Shown in pieces: positions 1-8,703 of a stretch of 36,931 nucleotides of DNA. The position numbers and the translations under genes were made by a program. The first letter of the stretch is position 1. Each line of letters opens with the position of its first letter. This DNA is from an uncultured Collinsella sp. Lineage in GTDB: Bacteria; Actinomycetota; Coriobacteriia; Coriobacteriales; Coriobacteriaceae. Under the pieces are notes generated by a model. That model did no database searches and was not told the origin of the DNA. It saw only the letters and a list, made by a program, of their open reading frames with translations. Where the stretch lies: NCBI GenBank assembly GCA_958429225.1, contig CAUAJB010000012.1, forward strand, positions 1 to 36,931, in the 5' to 3' direction.

Positions 1-23
1 GGCAAAGGGACAGCCCCTTTGCC
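1..23. repeat. Short hairpin at window start
   Basis: The first 23 bases form a stem of GGCAAAGGG and a matching CCCTTTGCC around a short loop. It lies just past the stop codon of the DUF1275 gene on the minus strand and could act as its terminator, although no good T-run is visible inside the window. The GGGACAG motif in it recurs in other palindromic repeats of this window. Confidence 0.4.
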
Positions 24-31
24 GCATTCGG

Positions 32-748
32 TTACTTTCGGCAGCCCTCTTTCCAAGCCTCGGCCGCAACCTTCCAGCGTAAGCGCAAATCGCGCTCGCG
101 GTCGATGAACATGATGGCAAACGCGACAAACAGCAGCAAGCTCGCCACGACGATGGCGTGCAGGCCCATGCGCTCAATACACCAGTTGCCCAACACGGCG
201 CCAAACACAAAGGTAAAGATCACGCCAAAGTACAGCAGGCCGTTTTCCAAAAAGCCGCGCCTGTGGGTGATGATGTAATCGTCCACGTTTTGCAGCGCGT
301 TGCGCAAGTTGCCGATGCACATGGTCGTAGCGATGCCGTGACCGTGGATCTTGCGGAAGCTCTCAACTTGCATACCGCAGGCAAACGAGGTGAGGCAGTT
401 GGCGAGCAGGTTGAAATTGCCGCCGGGGATAAAGCTCACGCCCAGCAAGATAACGGCTTCAAAGAACACCGTCACTTGGCGCCAGTGAATCACGCTGCCA
501 AACCGCTCGTGTACCAGATCGGCAAGCATAATGCCCACGGCAAACGACACCACGGGGAAGAAATAGCGTCCCGCAAGTGCCCAGTTGCCCTCCGAGATGC
601 TCACGCCCACGAGCAGGATGTTGCCTGTCTGCGCGTTGGCGAAAACATGATCGCGCCCAATGTACGAATAGACGTCCATAAAGCCACCGGCGAGCGCCAA
701 GATAATGCCCAGCTCGATGGACTCCGATATCTGTTTGGCACGCTGCAT
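32..748 (-). CDS. DUF1275 (YoaK-type) integral membrane protein
   Basis: This 238-residue protein is almost entirely hydrophobic, with about six membrane segments. It shows the start of the DUF1275/YoaK family: a first helix ending in GGFMDVYSYI, followed by FANAQTGNILLVG. Members are inner-membrane proteins of unknown substrate, sometimes proposed as transporters. The frame stays open upstream to 979, but the ATG at 746-748 is preferred because AAGGAGGA lies about nine bases ahead of it and the family homology begins there. The upstream extension is rich in Arg and has no family features. The gene is divergent from the radical SAM gene at 999. Function remains unassigned; the family call is firm. 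Confidence 0.85.
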   Translation of the reverse strand: MQRAKQISESIELGIILALAGGFMDVYSYIGRDHVFANAQTGNILLVGVSISEGNWALAGRYFFPVVSFAVGIMLADLVHERFGSVIHWRQVTVFFEAVILLGVSFIPGGNFNLLANCLTSFACGMQVESFRKIHGHGIATTMCIGNLRNALQNVDDYIITHRRGFLENGLLYFGVIFTFVFGAVLGNWCIERMGLHAIVVASLLLFVAFAIMFIDRERDLRLRWKVAAEAWKEGCRK

Positions 749-927
749 CGTCGTGCATCCTCCTTGTTGACGACTCTCTCGTGCGTTGGCGGAAACATAG
801 CCGCCGTTCATACTGTAACCCATTGACAACATGGCGTGCGCGCGAGACGGGTTCTCCAACGCGCAGATACACAGTCTGGAAACAAACAGCGGGCGCGGCG
901 CCGACACCCGACGCCTCGTGTACTCCA

Positions 928-967
928 CCAGTCTTTTTAGCGCCGTCCCAAAAAGACTGGTTACAAT
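928..967 (+). promoter_or_regulatory. Inverted repeat and candidate promoter of the ygiQ-like gene
   Basis: A perfect 11-bp inverted repeat, CCAGTCTTTTT (928-938) and AAAAAGACTGG (950-960), is followed immediately by TACAAT (962-967), which resembles a -10 box. The 999 start lies about 30 bases downstream. The repeat could be an operator overlapping the -35 region or a transcript hairpin; the sequence alone does not decide. Confidence 0.4.
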
Positions 968-998
968 TACGTGCAGCATACAGACACCGGGAGGGATC

Positions 999-3140
999 GT
1001 GGCAAAAAAGCCTCAGCACGCTCAGAACAACCAGCGCAGTCAACAGGGCAAACAGGGCCAGCAGCAAAAGCGTGGCGGTAAGGCGCAGGCCACGGTCGCC
1101 CGCACCAAGCATTCCCAAGCGACGCCCGCCCGCCCCTGGCGACCGGGCCGCGATAAGTTCCTCCCCGTCAGCCGCGCCGACATGGATGCGCGCGGCTGGG
1201 ACCAGTGCGACTTTGTCTACATCTGCGGCGACGCCTACGTGGACCATCCCAGCTTTGGTATGGCCATCGTCAGCCGCGTACTCGACGCACACGGCTACAA
1301 GGTGGGCATCATCTGCCAGCCCGATTGGACCGACCCCGCCAGCATCACCGTGCTCGGCGAGCCGCGCCTGGGCTTTCTCGTCAGTGCCGGCAACATGGAC
1401 TCCATGGTCAACCACTATTCGGTGACCAAGCACCGCCGCCACACCGACGCCTACACTCCCGGTGGCGAGGAGGGGCACCGTCCCAACCGAGCTGTCACGG
1501 TCTACGGCAACCTCATCCGCCAGACGTTCAAGGACGCCCCCATCATCATCGGCGGCATCGAGGCGAGCCTGCGCCGCCTGGCCCACTACGACTACTGGCA
1601 GGACAAGCTCAAGCGCTCGGTACTGCTCGACTCGGGCGCCGACATCCTCATCTACGGCATGGGCGAGCACGCGATCGTCGAGATCGCCGACGCGCTCGAC
1701 GCGGGACTGCCCGTCGATCAGATCACCTATATCAACGGCACCGTCTACCGCACAGGCTCGCTCGACGAGGTCTACGACTACGATCTGCTGCCCAGCTGGG
1801 ACGACCTTACCGCCGACAAGCTCAACTACGCGCGCAGCTTTAACGTGCAGCAACAGAATATGGACCCCATCACCGGGCATCGCCTGGTAGAGCCCTACCC
1901 CAACAGCGTCTATGTGGTGCAAAACCCGCCGTCGGCGACGCTCACTACCGATGAGATGGACGAGGTGGCCGAACTCCCCTACGCACGCGACTGGCATCCC
2001 GATTACGACGCGGCGGGCGGCGTGCCGGCCTTTGCTGAGATCAAGTTTTCCATAAGCTCCAACCGCGGCTGTTTTGGTGAGTGCTCGTTTTGCGCCCTCA
2101 CCTTCCACCAGGGCCGCGTGTTGCAGATGCGCAGCCACGACTCGATCATGCGCGAGGCCGAGCTGCTCACGCGCGATCCCGAGTTTAAGGGCTATATCAA
2201 CGACGTGGGCGGACCGACGGCCAACTTTAGCCGCCCCGCCTGCGACAAGCAGCTCAAGCACGGCGTGTGCAAGAACAAGCGCTGCCTGTGGCCGAGCGTG
2301 TGCAAGAACATGGTGGTCGACGAGACCGGCTACACGCAGCTGCTGCGCGACCTGCGCCAGCTGCCGGGCGTCAAGAAGGTCTTCGTCCGCAGCGGCATCC
2401 GCTTTGACTACACCATGGCCGATGCCTCGGACGAGTTTTTGCGCGAGCTGCTGGAACACCATGTCTCGGGCCAGCTGCGCGTAGCGCCCGAGCACGTGAG
2501 CGACGCGGTACTGTCCGTGATGGGCAAGCCGAGCCGAGCTGTCTACGACGCATTCTGCCGTAAATTTGAACGCTTGAATCGCGAATACGGACTCAAGCAG
2601 TACGTGGTGCCGTATCTGATCTCGAGCCACCCCGGCTCAACGATGAAGGAAGCCGTGGACCTTGCCGAAGCCGTGCGCGACATGGGTTACATGCCCGAGC
2701 AGGTGCAGGACTTCTACCCCACACCGTCCACCATGTCGACGTGCATGTACTACACCGGCGTGGACCCGCGCACCATGAAACCGATCTATGTGGCGCGCGA
2801 CCCGCACGAGAAGGCCATGCAGCGCGCGCTCATCCAGTATCGCAAGCCCGAGAACTACAAGCTGGTACGCGAGGCGCTGGAAAAGGCTGGCCGTCGCGAC
2901 CTGATCGGCTACACCAAGCATTGCCTGATCCGTCCCGTGCCGCCGCGCCCGGGCGAGACGTCTGCTGGCGGTGGGCATGGCGCAGCCAAGAAGGGCGGCA
3001 AGGCCCACGGTGGCGCCGCTGGCAAGGGGCCTAAGGGCAGCAAGGGGCACAGCGGCATGTCGCGCGCGCAGAACACTGCCGGGCGCAACCGTGCAGCTCA
3101 GGGGCGTCAGGGTGCCAACGGAGGCGGACGCCGCAACTAG
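999..3140 (+). CDS. YgiQ-family radical SAM protein
   Basis: This 713-residue protein belongs to the YgiQ (UPF0313) family of radical SAM enzymes. Residues 358-365 carry the cluster motif CFGECSFC, the CxxxCxxC that binds the 4Fe-4S cluster reducing S-adenosylmethionine. The N-terminal block, with DFVYICGDAYVDHPSFG, and the C-terminal block ending in TKHCLIRP are typical of YgiQ. The tail after about residue 645 is a low-complexity Gly/Lys/Ala-rich extension, probably disordered. The chosen start is a GTG at 999 with GGGAGGG just upstream; an in-frame ATG at 831 would add 56 residues unlike the family. The substrate of YgiQ proteins is not established. The gene stands alone and ends at a terminator shared with the PTS gene. 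Confidence 0.9.
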   Translation: MAKKPQHAQNNQRSQQGKQGQQQKRGGKAQATVARTKHSQATPARPWRPGRDKFLPVSRADMDARGWDQCDFVYICGDAYVDHPSFGMAIVSRVLDAHGYKVGIICQPDWTDPASITVLGEPRLGFLVSAGNMDSMVNHYSVTKHRRHTDAYTPGGEEGHRPNRAVTVYGNLIRQTFKDAPIIIGGIEASLRRLAHYDYWQDKLKRSVLLDSGADILIYGMGEHAIVEIADALDAGLPVDQITYINGTVYRTGSLDEVYDYDLLPSWDDLTADKLNYARSFNVQQQNMDPITGHRLVEPYPNSVYVVQNPPSATLTTDEMDEVAELPYARDWHPDYDAAGGVPAFAEIKFSISSNRGCFGECSFCALTFHQGRVLQMRSHDSIMREAELLTRDPEFKGYINDVGGPTANFSRPACDKQLKHGVCKNKRCLWPSVCKNMVVDETGYTQLLRDLRQLPGVKKVFVRSGIRFDYTMADASDEFLRELLEHHVSGQLRVAPEHVSDAVLSVMGKPSRAVYDAFCRKFERLNREYGLKQYVVPYLISSHPGSTMKEAVDLAEAVRDMGYMPEQVQDFYPTPSTMSTCMYYTGVDPRTMKPIYVARDPHEKAMQRALIQYRKPENYKLVREALEKAGRRDLIGYTKHCLIRPVPPRPGETSAGGGHGAAKKGGKAHGGAAGKGPKGSKGHSGMSRAQNTAGRNRAAQGRQGANGGGRRN

Positions 3141-3194
3141 CGCGGCGAGGCGGCATGCCGCCGTTGGCGACACGACACGCCCCACCAATAAAAT

Positions 3195-3237
3195 GCCGCT
3201 CGCCGGGGCGTCGCAGAACGATTCCCCGGCGAGCGGC
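3195..3237. terminator. Bidirectional terminator between ygiQ-like and PTS genes
   Basis: A perfect 14-bp stem (GCCGCTCGCCGGGG at 3195-3208 with its complement at 3224-3237) lies between two convergent genes. On the minus strand it is followed by ATTTTATT, a usable T-tract; on the plus strand the downstream side is AT-rich. Confidence 0.75.
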
Positions 3238-3266
3238 CAATTAATATTGTCTATCTCAAAACGTCG

Positions 3267-4637
3267 TTACTTTTTGTCGAAACGACCATAGAGCGCAAAC
3301 GAGAGCGCCGCAGAGATAACCCAAGTCAAAGCGATGCAGACGACAATCATGATCAGGTTCATGGGATTGCCGCTTGGATCGGCATAAACGGGCAACGAGG
3401 TAATGCCGGGCATAACAAAGCCGAAGCACTTTGCGCCGAGAACAACGGTAAGCGCACCGCCAATGCCATCCGCGATCATCGCAGCGATAAGCGGAGTCCT
3501 GTTAGGAACCTGAACGGTAAACAAGGCGGGCTCGGAAATTCCCATAAATGCTGAGAAGGCGCACGTCATTGCAGCGGACTTGAGCTTTTCGTCGGTCATG
3601 CGCAGGGCTGCACCAAAAGACGCACCGCTTTCGGCGAGGTTATGGCAGAAAGAGATCGGGAGCAGATAGTCATACCCAAGCGTTGCGATATTGGAAATCT
3701 GGATAGGGCTCGTTGACTGATGCATGCCGAAGAGCACGATAAGCGGCATAAAGAAGCCCAGCAGAAAACCGGCAACGGGGCCTAACGTCGAGAATAGCCA
3801 AACGATACCGTTGGCAAGACCAAGACCGCACCAGGCACCAATCGGAGCGAGCACAAACAGGTTGACGGGAATCACGATAGCAAGGGAGAGCGCCGGAACG
3901 ACAACGAGCTTAAAAAGATCCGGCACGACTTTGTCGATTGCACGATATACAAAAGACAAGCCAATGACGCCAAAGATAACCGGGAACACGGAATCGGCGT
4001 AGCTAAAAATCGGCACCGCAAAACCGAACAGCGCAAGGGGCGTCTCGCCCGTACCGACAGCGTTGACAATGGTCGGGTACATCAGCGATCCGGCAACACA
4101 AAGCGCAAGCGAACGGTTGACCCGGAACTTATCAGCTGTAGACATTGCCAGCAAAAACGGCAAGAAGTAGAACGGGATATCCGAAATCATATTGAATATC
4201 GCAAAGTCGCCGGCACCCGTGTCGATTCCAAAAGCCGCGATAGCAGCCAGGATGCCCTTTACGATGCCTCCCGCCACCAGTGCGGGAATGATAGCGGAAA
4301 AGATGCCGGTGATGATATCGAATACGCGAGCCGAACCTTTTTGGAGCTCAGGCTGCTCGGCGTCGGCGGAGACCTCGCCACCCATCCTGTCACCTAGCAT
4401 GGGCTCCAATTCGTCATATACCGACCCCACGCTGGCGCCGATGATAACTTGCCACTGTCCGTCTTTAACCTGCGCGCCCAAGGCGCCGTCAAGCGTCTTA
4501 AGGGCCTCCAGGTCTGCCTTGCTATCGTCCTTCAGGTTGAATCTGAGCCTTGTAATGCAGTGCGTTGCCATAACAACGTTATCGGCGCCGCCCACGAGCT
4601 CGAGGACACGAGCGGCCAGTTCCTTCTTGTCTGCCAC
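3267..4637 (-). CDS. PTS transporter subunit EIIBC, beta-glucoside type
   Basis: A sugar permease of the glucose-sucrose-glucoside PTS family, about 456 residues. The N-terminal EIIB domain has the phospho-cysteine motif CITRLRF near residue 27. The rest is the EIIC membrane channel with roughly ten hydrophobic segments and the GISEPALF motif. There is no EIIA domain, so phosphate must come from a separate EIIA; the one encoded at 19014-19526 is a candidate. The frame opens at a GTG at 4646, but AGGAG would overlap that codon; the GTG at 4635-4637 has AGGAG eight bases ahead and is preferred. It follows the GH1 gene by 11 bases, so the pair is one operon that imports and splits a beta-glucoside. 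Confidence 0.85.
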   Translation of the reverse strand: MADKKELAARVLELVGGADNVVMATHCITRLRFNLKDDSKADLEALKTLDGALGAQVKDGQWQVIIGASVGSVYDELEPMLGDRMGGEVSADAEQPELQKGSARVFDIITGIFSAIIPALVAGGIVKGILAAIAAFGIDTGAGDFAIFNMISDIPFYFLPFLLAMSTADKFRVNRSLALCVAGSLMYPTIVNAVGTGETPLALFGFAVPIFSYADSVFPVIFGVIGLSFVYRAIDKVVPDLFKLVVVPALSLAIVIPVNLFVLAPIGAWCGLGLANGIVWLFSTLGPVAGFLLGFFMPLIVLFGMHQSTSPIQISNIATLGYDYLLPISFCHNLAESGASFGAALRMTDEKLKSAAMTCAFSAFMGISEPALFTVQVPNRTPLIAAMIADGIGGALTVVLGAKCFGFVMPGITSLPVYADPSGNPMNLIMIVVCIALTWVISAALSFALYGRFDKK

Positions 4638-4648
4638 GACAATCACTC

Positions 4649-6127
4649 CTACCCAAGATCCTCGCCATTAGTGGCGATACATTTCTGATACCAATAGAAA
4701 GAGTCTTTACGCGAGCGCTCCGCAGTGCCGTTGCCGCAATTATCCAGATCGACATAGATAAGCCCGTAGCGCTTGTCCATCGTAAGAGGACCGCAGGCAA
4801 CAAGGTCAATGAATCCCCAGATCATGTATCCGCGCACGTCAACGCCATCGATCACCGCTTCTTTAAGGCACTTTATGTGCTGGCGCAAATAATCGATTCG
4901 ATACTCGTCGTGGATGCTGCCATCCTCCTCGACTACATCAGATGTACCGAGGCCGTTCTCGGCGATATACAGAGGCAGCCCATAGCGGTCATACATCTGG
5001 TTAAGGGTAACCCTCAGGCCAATGGGATCGAGCTGCCAGCCCCACTCACTCGTCTCGAGATAAGGGTTCTTGTTTGCCATGACCAGATTACCCGCAGTCT
5101 TCTCCCATCCCTGATCGCAGGTGGATACCTGGGAAAAGTAGTACGAAAAGGCCAGGAAGTCGACCGTGTTGCGAGCGATGAGCTCTTCATCGCCCGGTTC
5201 CATTTGAATCTCGATATCACACGCATCGAAATAGCGATTCATATAAGCGGGGTATTTTCCACGAGCCATCACGTCCGTATAGAACCAGTTGGAATACTGG
5301 TCGTCGTGAATAGCCTGCATGTTATCTTCGGGACGGCAGGTGGCGGGATACGTACAGAATCGAGCGATCATGCCGCCAACGGGAGTATCGGGCGAAAGAC
5401 GATGGACAATCTCGACGGCACGCGCATTGGCAACAAACTCGTGGTGCAGGCACTGGAAGATGGCTCGATCGAAGTTCTCCCCCTCTTCGTCTTTGACCAG
5501 ACAGACCCCGTCCCAAGGCGAAAAACGCGCTGCATTGAACTCGTTAAAAGGCAGCCAGAAATCGACCAGATCGCCCAATTCCGTAACGATTGTCTCGACA
5601 TAGCGGGCGAAGAAATCAATCGTCTTGCGATTCTTCCATCCCCCATATGTGGTGACAAGATTTACCGGGATGTCATAGTGGAGCATGGTGACGAAGGTTT
5701 TAATGCCGTGCTTTTTGCACTCACCCAGCATACTTCGATACCACTCGATGCCTTCGCGGTTAGGCTCAAGATCATCTCCGTTAGGATAGATTCGGCTCCA
5801 GCAAATAGAGGTGCGGAACAGCTTGAGACCCATCTCCGCAAAAAGCGCGATGTCCTCACGATAGTGATGATAGAAGTCGTTGCCACGCCTAAACGGGTAG
5901 AACTCAACGCCGTCATCTGCGAGAGCGTTCATTAGCTCGTCATGGCAGAAGGGGTTGTTTTGATGCTTGTCCTCAATCTGGTCATGAGTCCAGGTACCAT
6001 CCAGCCATCGACAATCCTGCGTCGACTTTCCCTTTCCGCCCTCATTCCAGGCGCCATCGGCCTGCGAGCACGATATGGCTCCGCCCCATAAAAAGTCGGA
6101 GTCAAACCCATGTTTTAACTTACTCAT
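4649..6127 (-). CDS. Glycoside hydrolase family 1, probable 6-phospho-beta-glucosidase
   Basis: This 492-residue protein is a typical GH1 enzyme. It shows FLWGGAISCSQADGA at the N-terminus, FRTSICWSRIYP, the acid/base glutamate in LPFNEFN (near residue 196) and the nucleophile in YIAENGLG (near residue 390). Near the C-terminus, SRKDSFYWYQK matches the Ser-Lys-Tyr region that binds the sugar 6-phosphate in phospho-glycosidases. It therefore most likely hydrolyses a 6-phospho-beta-glucoside delivered by the PTS gene just downstream. The ATG at 6125-6127 has a strong AAGGAGGG; an upstream in-frame start at 6199 lacks this. The gene is divergent from an AraC-type regulator that probably controls it. 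The exact sugar cannot be read from sequence. Confidence 0.88.
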   Translation of the reverse strand: MSKLKHGFDSDFLWGGAISCSQADGAWNEGGKGKSTQDCRWLDGTWTHDQIEDKHQNNPFCHDELMNALADDGVEFYPFRRGNDFYHHYREDIALFAEMGLKLFRTSICWSRIYPNGDDLEPNREGIEWYRSMLGECKKHGIKTFVTMLHYDIPVNLVTTYGGWKNRKTIDFFARYVETIVTELGDLVDFWLPFNEFNAARFSPWDGVCLVKDEEGENFDRAIFQCLHHEFVANARAVEIVHRLSPDTPVGGMIARFCTYPATCRPEDNMQAIHDDQYSNWFYTDVMARGKYPAYMNRYFDACDIEIQMEPGDEELIARNTVDFLAFSYYFSQVSTCDQGWEKTAGNLVMANKNPYLETSEWGWQLDPIGLRVTLNQMYDRYGLPLYIAENGLGTSDVVEEDGSIHDEYRIDYLRQHIKCLKEAVIDGVDVRGYMIWGFIDLVACGPLTMDKRYGLIYVDLDNCGNGTAERSRKDSFYWYQKCIATNGEDLG

Positions 6128-6208
6128 TTGCCCTCCTTGATCGGATGCTCCAGCGGATAACCCAATACTAGGAAGAACAAGATGCATAAGATATCGCATA
6201 GAAAGCGT

Positions 6209-6236
6209 TTGTTTATAACATTTTTTTAGATATAAT
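6209..6236 (+). promoter_or_regulatory. Promoter of the AraC-type regulator
   Basis: TTGTTT at 6209-6214 and TATAAT at 6231-6236 are separated by 16 bases and lie about 45 bases ahead of the regulator start. The gap is AT-rich compared with its surroundings and must also hold the divergent promoter of the GH1/PTS operon, whose exact boxes I could not fix. Confidence 0.6.
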
Positions 6237-6280
6237 ACCGTTTAAGGCATCGATTCTACCGTTCACCCCTGGAGCACCCC

Positions 6281-7273
6281 ATGGATTCGAATCTCAAACA
6301 GCTGCTCTATACGCATACCGAGACCGAAGAGTGGCATCGCACACATCCGGGAGAGCTCAGCCCGCGATATAACAGGGTGGAAACCACAACCATTAACGGC
6401 GAAGAGGTCTATCTGTTTGATTGGAAAGAAACTCTCGACGAAAACCCCGTGGGCCTTATCAAGGAGTCGCGCTTTACCGATATTCCTCCTCATATCAATC
6501 GGGATATGGAGCTTAACTACGTGTACGACGGCGTCTGCACGTTTATCGTCAACGGACGGCGACTACTCCTTAAAAAGGGCGACGTGCTCATTTGCAACAC
6601 CGGCGTAGTCAGAAGCGTTCCATACGTTAAGGGCGAGCATGATATCGTCATTTCGATCGTCTTCAAAAAAGAAATGTTCGATTCGTTGTTCCTGAGCCAG
6701 CTACCCGGCGCGTCACCATTAACGAATCTTCTATTTGATTTTGTGTCCAAAAACCGCGAGGCCCGAAAATATCTCATTCTTCCAGAGGAATACGCCCGAC
6801 ATGCGCGACGCCTCATCGAAATGCTCTTTATCGAATATCACTTTAAAGATGCCTATTCCAATGAACTCATGAGGCACCTCGCCGTCAGCCTATTCCTTGT
6901 TCTCATTCGAGGACTGTACCGACGCTCCGCAACTGATAACCAGGCGATCATGTCGGACGAACGCATCGTGTCGATTCTGAATCATATTGAGCGAAGCTAC
7001 GGCGACTGCACACTCGAAAGCATTGCGAGCGATACGGGTTATAGCACCAGCTATCTCAGCAGCTTGATCAAGCAAAAAACCGGCAAAACGTTTTCGCAAA
7101 TCAAGCTCAACCAGCAGCTCACAGAGGCGGCATATCTTCTCAATAACACCGAGCGCAGCGTGCAGTATGTAGCCCGAAAAATCGGCATCTCCAACATGTC
7201 ATTCTTTTACTCAAAATTTAAAGAAGCATTCGGCGAAACGCCAGGTGCGTTCAGGACGCATCGGTCTAATTAA
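6281..7273 (+). CDS. AraC-family transcriptional regulator of the adjacent GH1/PTS operon
   Basis: This 330-residue protein has an N-terminal cupin-like sensor region (about residues 70-120, with MELNYVYDGVCTFIVNG and a following KKGDVLI). Its C-terminal AraC/XylS DNA-binding domain, about residues 225-330, has two helix-turn-helix units: LESIASDTGYSTSYLSSLIK and VQYVARKIGISNMSFFYSKF, with the typical ending FGETPGAFR. The ATG at 6281 follows GGAG at a good distance. Its position head-to-head with the GH1/PTS operon suggests it activates or represses that operon in response to the glucoside or its phosphate. The reading frame has lower GC than its neighbours, which may hint at separate ancestry of this sugar cassette. 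Confidence 0.88.
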   Translation: MDSNLKQLLYTHTETEEWHRTHPGELSPRYNRVETTTINGEEVYLFDWKETLDENPVGLIKESRFTDIPPHINRDMELNYVYDGVCTFIVNGRRLLLKKGDVLICNTGVVRSVPYVKGEHDIVISIVFKKEMFDSLFLSQLPGASPLTNLLFDFVSKNREARKYLILPEEYARHARRLIEMLFIEYHFKDAYSNELMRHLAVSLFLVLIRGLYRRSATDNQAIMSDERIVSILNHIERSYGDCTLESIASDTGYSTSYLSSLIKQKTGKTFSQIKLNQQLTEAAYLLNNTERSVQYVARKIGISNMSFFYSKFKEAFGETPGAFRTHRSN

Positions 7274-7281
7274 AGGCGTTA

Positions 7282-8196
7282 TTACTCAGACCGATCAGCT
7301 TCGCGCGACACGGGAATGCGCAATCGAAGCAGCGAGCGCATCGCCTCTACCAGCACAAAGCCGGCGATGCCAACCGTGACCACAACGTCGAGCGGTGTGC
7401 CCACAAACCACAGCAGCCCCATGAGATACGACCCGGCATTAAACGCAAAGTGCAGCAGAATCATGTAGCGAAGCTTTCCGGTGGTCACGAGTACCCAACC
7501 AAAAATGAGGCCGGCAGCGCCCGCGTAGCAGCCCTGCACCCAGTTCATGTGCATAAAGCCGAAGACCGCCGCCTGCAGCACGATTGCCGCGGCGACGCCC
7601 CAGGTACTCGGGGCCGCCCAGGGCACTATGGCGCCGTCCTGCGCGTTCGCGCGGCGCCGGCGCTTCCAGAACGAACGGCACTGTGGATTAAACGCACGCA
7701 GCGAAAACTCAAAGATGATGCCGCGCACCAGGAGCTCTTCGCAAAACGGAGCGCCGAGCACTGTGGTCAAGACAGCAAGAAGGCTGGTATCGCCCATGCC
7801 CGTCTCCTCGACGAGCTCGCTATAGTCTGCCGCGACCTCGGGCAGCAGCGACAGTACGCCGTCGCATAGGTAGCTAATGACCACCTGCATGGATAGGCCG
7901 ATCACGACAACGCAGGCAATGCGCTTCCATGCCGCGCCTGCTCCCCCGCCGAGTGGGCGTTCGCCTTGCCGGCGCGCCATGAAGGAGCGGGGCCACAGAT
8001 AGCGCCACCACAGCAGCGCCATCAAAAATGACGCCGTCTGAGCGGCAGCCTGGAACCATTGGATATCGAGATTGTCGATCGGATAGCCCGTCAGCACCGA
8101 CACGGCATCGAGAACTGAAAACAGAACCATGCTCAGGGCAATATCGGCAGCAACAACACCAAAACAGGCAAGCGCCCAAATCATCGCATTGAGCAT
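7282..8196 (-). CDS. CPBP-family intramembrane glutamic endopeptidase
   Basis: A 304-residue multi-pass membrane protein of the CPBP (CAAX protease and bacteriocin-processing) family. The three family motifs are present: EELLVRG (EExxxR, the catalytic glutamates), FGFMHMN (FxxxH) and HFAFN (the late His/Asn motif). Roughly eight hydrophobic segments are visible, with a basic loop of RRRRAN type in the middle. Such proteins cleave membrane substrates or act in bacteriocin maturation and immunity; nothing nearby identifies a substrate. The ATG at 8194-8196 has AGGAGG five bases upstream; a GTG at 8220 is possible but lies inside a repeat. It is convergent with the AraC gene, separated by eight bases. 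Confidence 0.82.
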   Translation of the reverse strand: MLNAMIWALACFGVVAADIALSMVLFSVLDAVSVLTGYPIDNLDIQWFQAAAQTASFLMALLWWRYLWPRSFMARRQGERPLGGGAGAAWKRIACVVVIGLSMQVVISYLCDGVLSLLPEVAADYSELVEETGMGDTSLLAVLTTVLGAPFCEELLVRGIIFEFSLRAFNPQCRSFWKRRRRANAQDGAIVPWAAPSTWGVAAAIVLQAAVFGFMHMNWVQGCYAGAAGLIFGWVLVTTGKLRYMILLHFAFNAGSYLMGLLWFVGTPLDVVVTVGIAGFVLVEAMRSLLRLRIPVSREADRSE

Positions 8197-8214
8197 GCCA
8201 ACCTCCTCAAAACC

Positions 8215-8270
8215 CGGCACTTAGGGACGTTCCTTAACTGCCGGCAGAAAAGGAACGTCCCCAAGTGCCG
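8215..8270. repeat. Palindromic repeat (GGGACGTTCCTT family)
   Basis: Two 21-base arms at 8215-8235 and 8250-8270 are inverted copies with one mismatch pair, around a 14-base loop. The core is GGGACGTTCCTT next to CGGCACTT. Related copies lie at 19741 and at 34514-34553. The form is that of a REP-doublet (REPIN-like) element; no RAYT transposase gene is in the window. Confidence 0.8.
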
Positions 8271-8284
8271 GCAGTTTGGGACGG

Positions 8285-8488
8285 TCATTGTTGACGAGAA
8301 TCGGGCGCAGCGCCAAAGGCCCCGTTGGGCGAAATGTCGAACGGGAAGGTGCCGCAGCGATTGAACGCGGCGATAAACATGCGGATGGCGTTGGACGGCG
8401 TGGTGCCCACGAGCTGGGTTGCCGCCGCGAAGGCCGCCTTTTCCTCGGGCAAGACCTTCGCGACAACCGGGGTCATGTGTTCTGCCAT
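8285..8488 (-). CDS. Orphan RelB/DinJ-type antitoxin
   Basis: A 67-residue protein resembling the RelB/DinJ antitoxin family. It has the short N-terminal segment used for DNA binding, a central LVGTTPSNAIRMFIAAF that fits the ribbon-helix-helix pattern of a Gly-(x)-Thr/Ser-AIRMF helix, and FPFDIS near the end. The ATG at 8486-8488 follows a GGAAG; the frame is open further up to 8563 but without family features. No toxin gene (YafQ/RelE-like) lies on either side: upstream is an intergenic gap and downstream is a palindromic repeat. It may be an orphan antitoxin, a regulator, or the remnant of a pair whose toxin was lost. Three 10-bp direct repeats lie upstream. Confidence 0.65.
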   Translation of the reverse strand: MAEHMTPVVAKVLPEEKAAFAAATQLVGTTPSNAIRMFIAAFNRCGTFPFDISPNGAFGAAPDSRQQ

Positions 8489-8600
8489 GGCGCTTCCTTT
8501 TTGAAACGACGGTGATGCGGATAGATGCGGGCCACGCGGCTGGGCGACGGGCTGTGAAGGCAACCCGATTGGCCCGCATCTGGAGTTTGTTTCTACGGCG

Positions 8601-8630
8601 TTGGTATTACTTGGTATTCCTAAGTATTAC
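8601..8630. promoter_or_regulatory. Three tandem 10-bp direct repeats, candidate antitoxin operator
   Basis: TTGGTATTAC, TTGGTATTCC and TAAGTATTAC follow each other with no gap, so each lies one DNA turn from the next. They sit about 110 bases ahead of the RelB/DinJ-like start. Ribbon-helix-helix antitoxins commonly bind such repeated sites cooperatively to repress themselves, so an operator is a reasonable inference. A further related GAATACC lies at 8641-8647. Confidence 0.45.
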
Positions 8631-8703
8631 CCCGCAGATAGAATACCATACCCGGCCCTATGGAGACGGAGAAAAACGGATCATTTTGTTGCTGGGTAAG
8701 TAT

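Noticed and set aside
459..2630. 723-residue open frame on the minus strand
   Set aside because: It covers the YgiQ-type gene on the opposite strand and has no motif or convincing start.
8220..8700. Toxin gene beside the RelB/DinJ-like gene
   Set aside because: All frames on both sides were read; none is long enough or resembles RelE, YafQ or other toxins.
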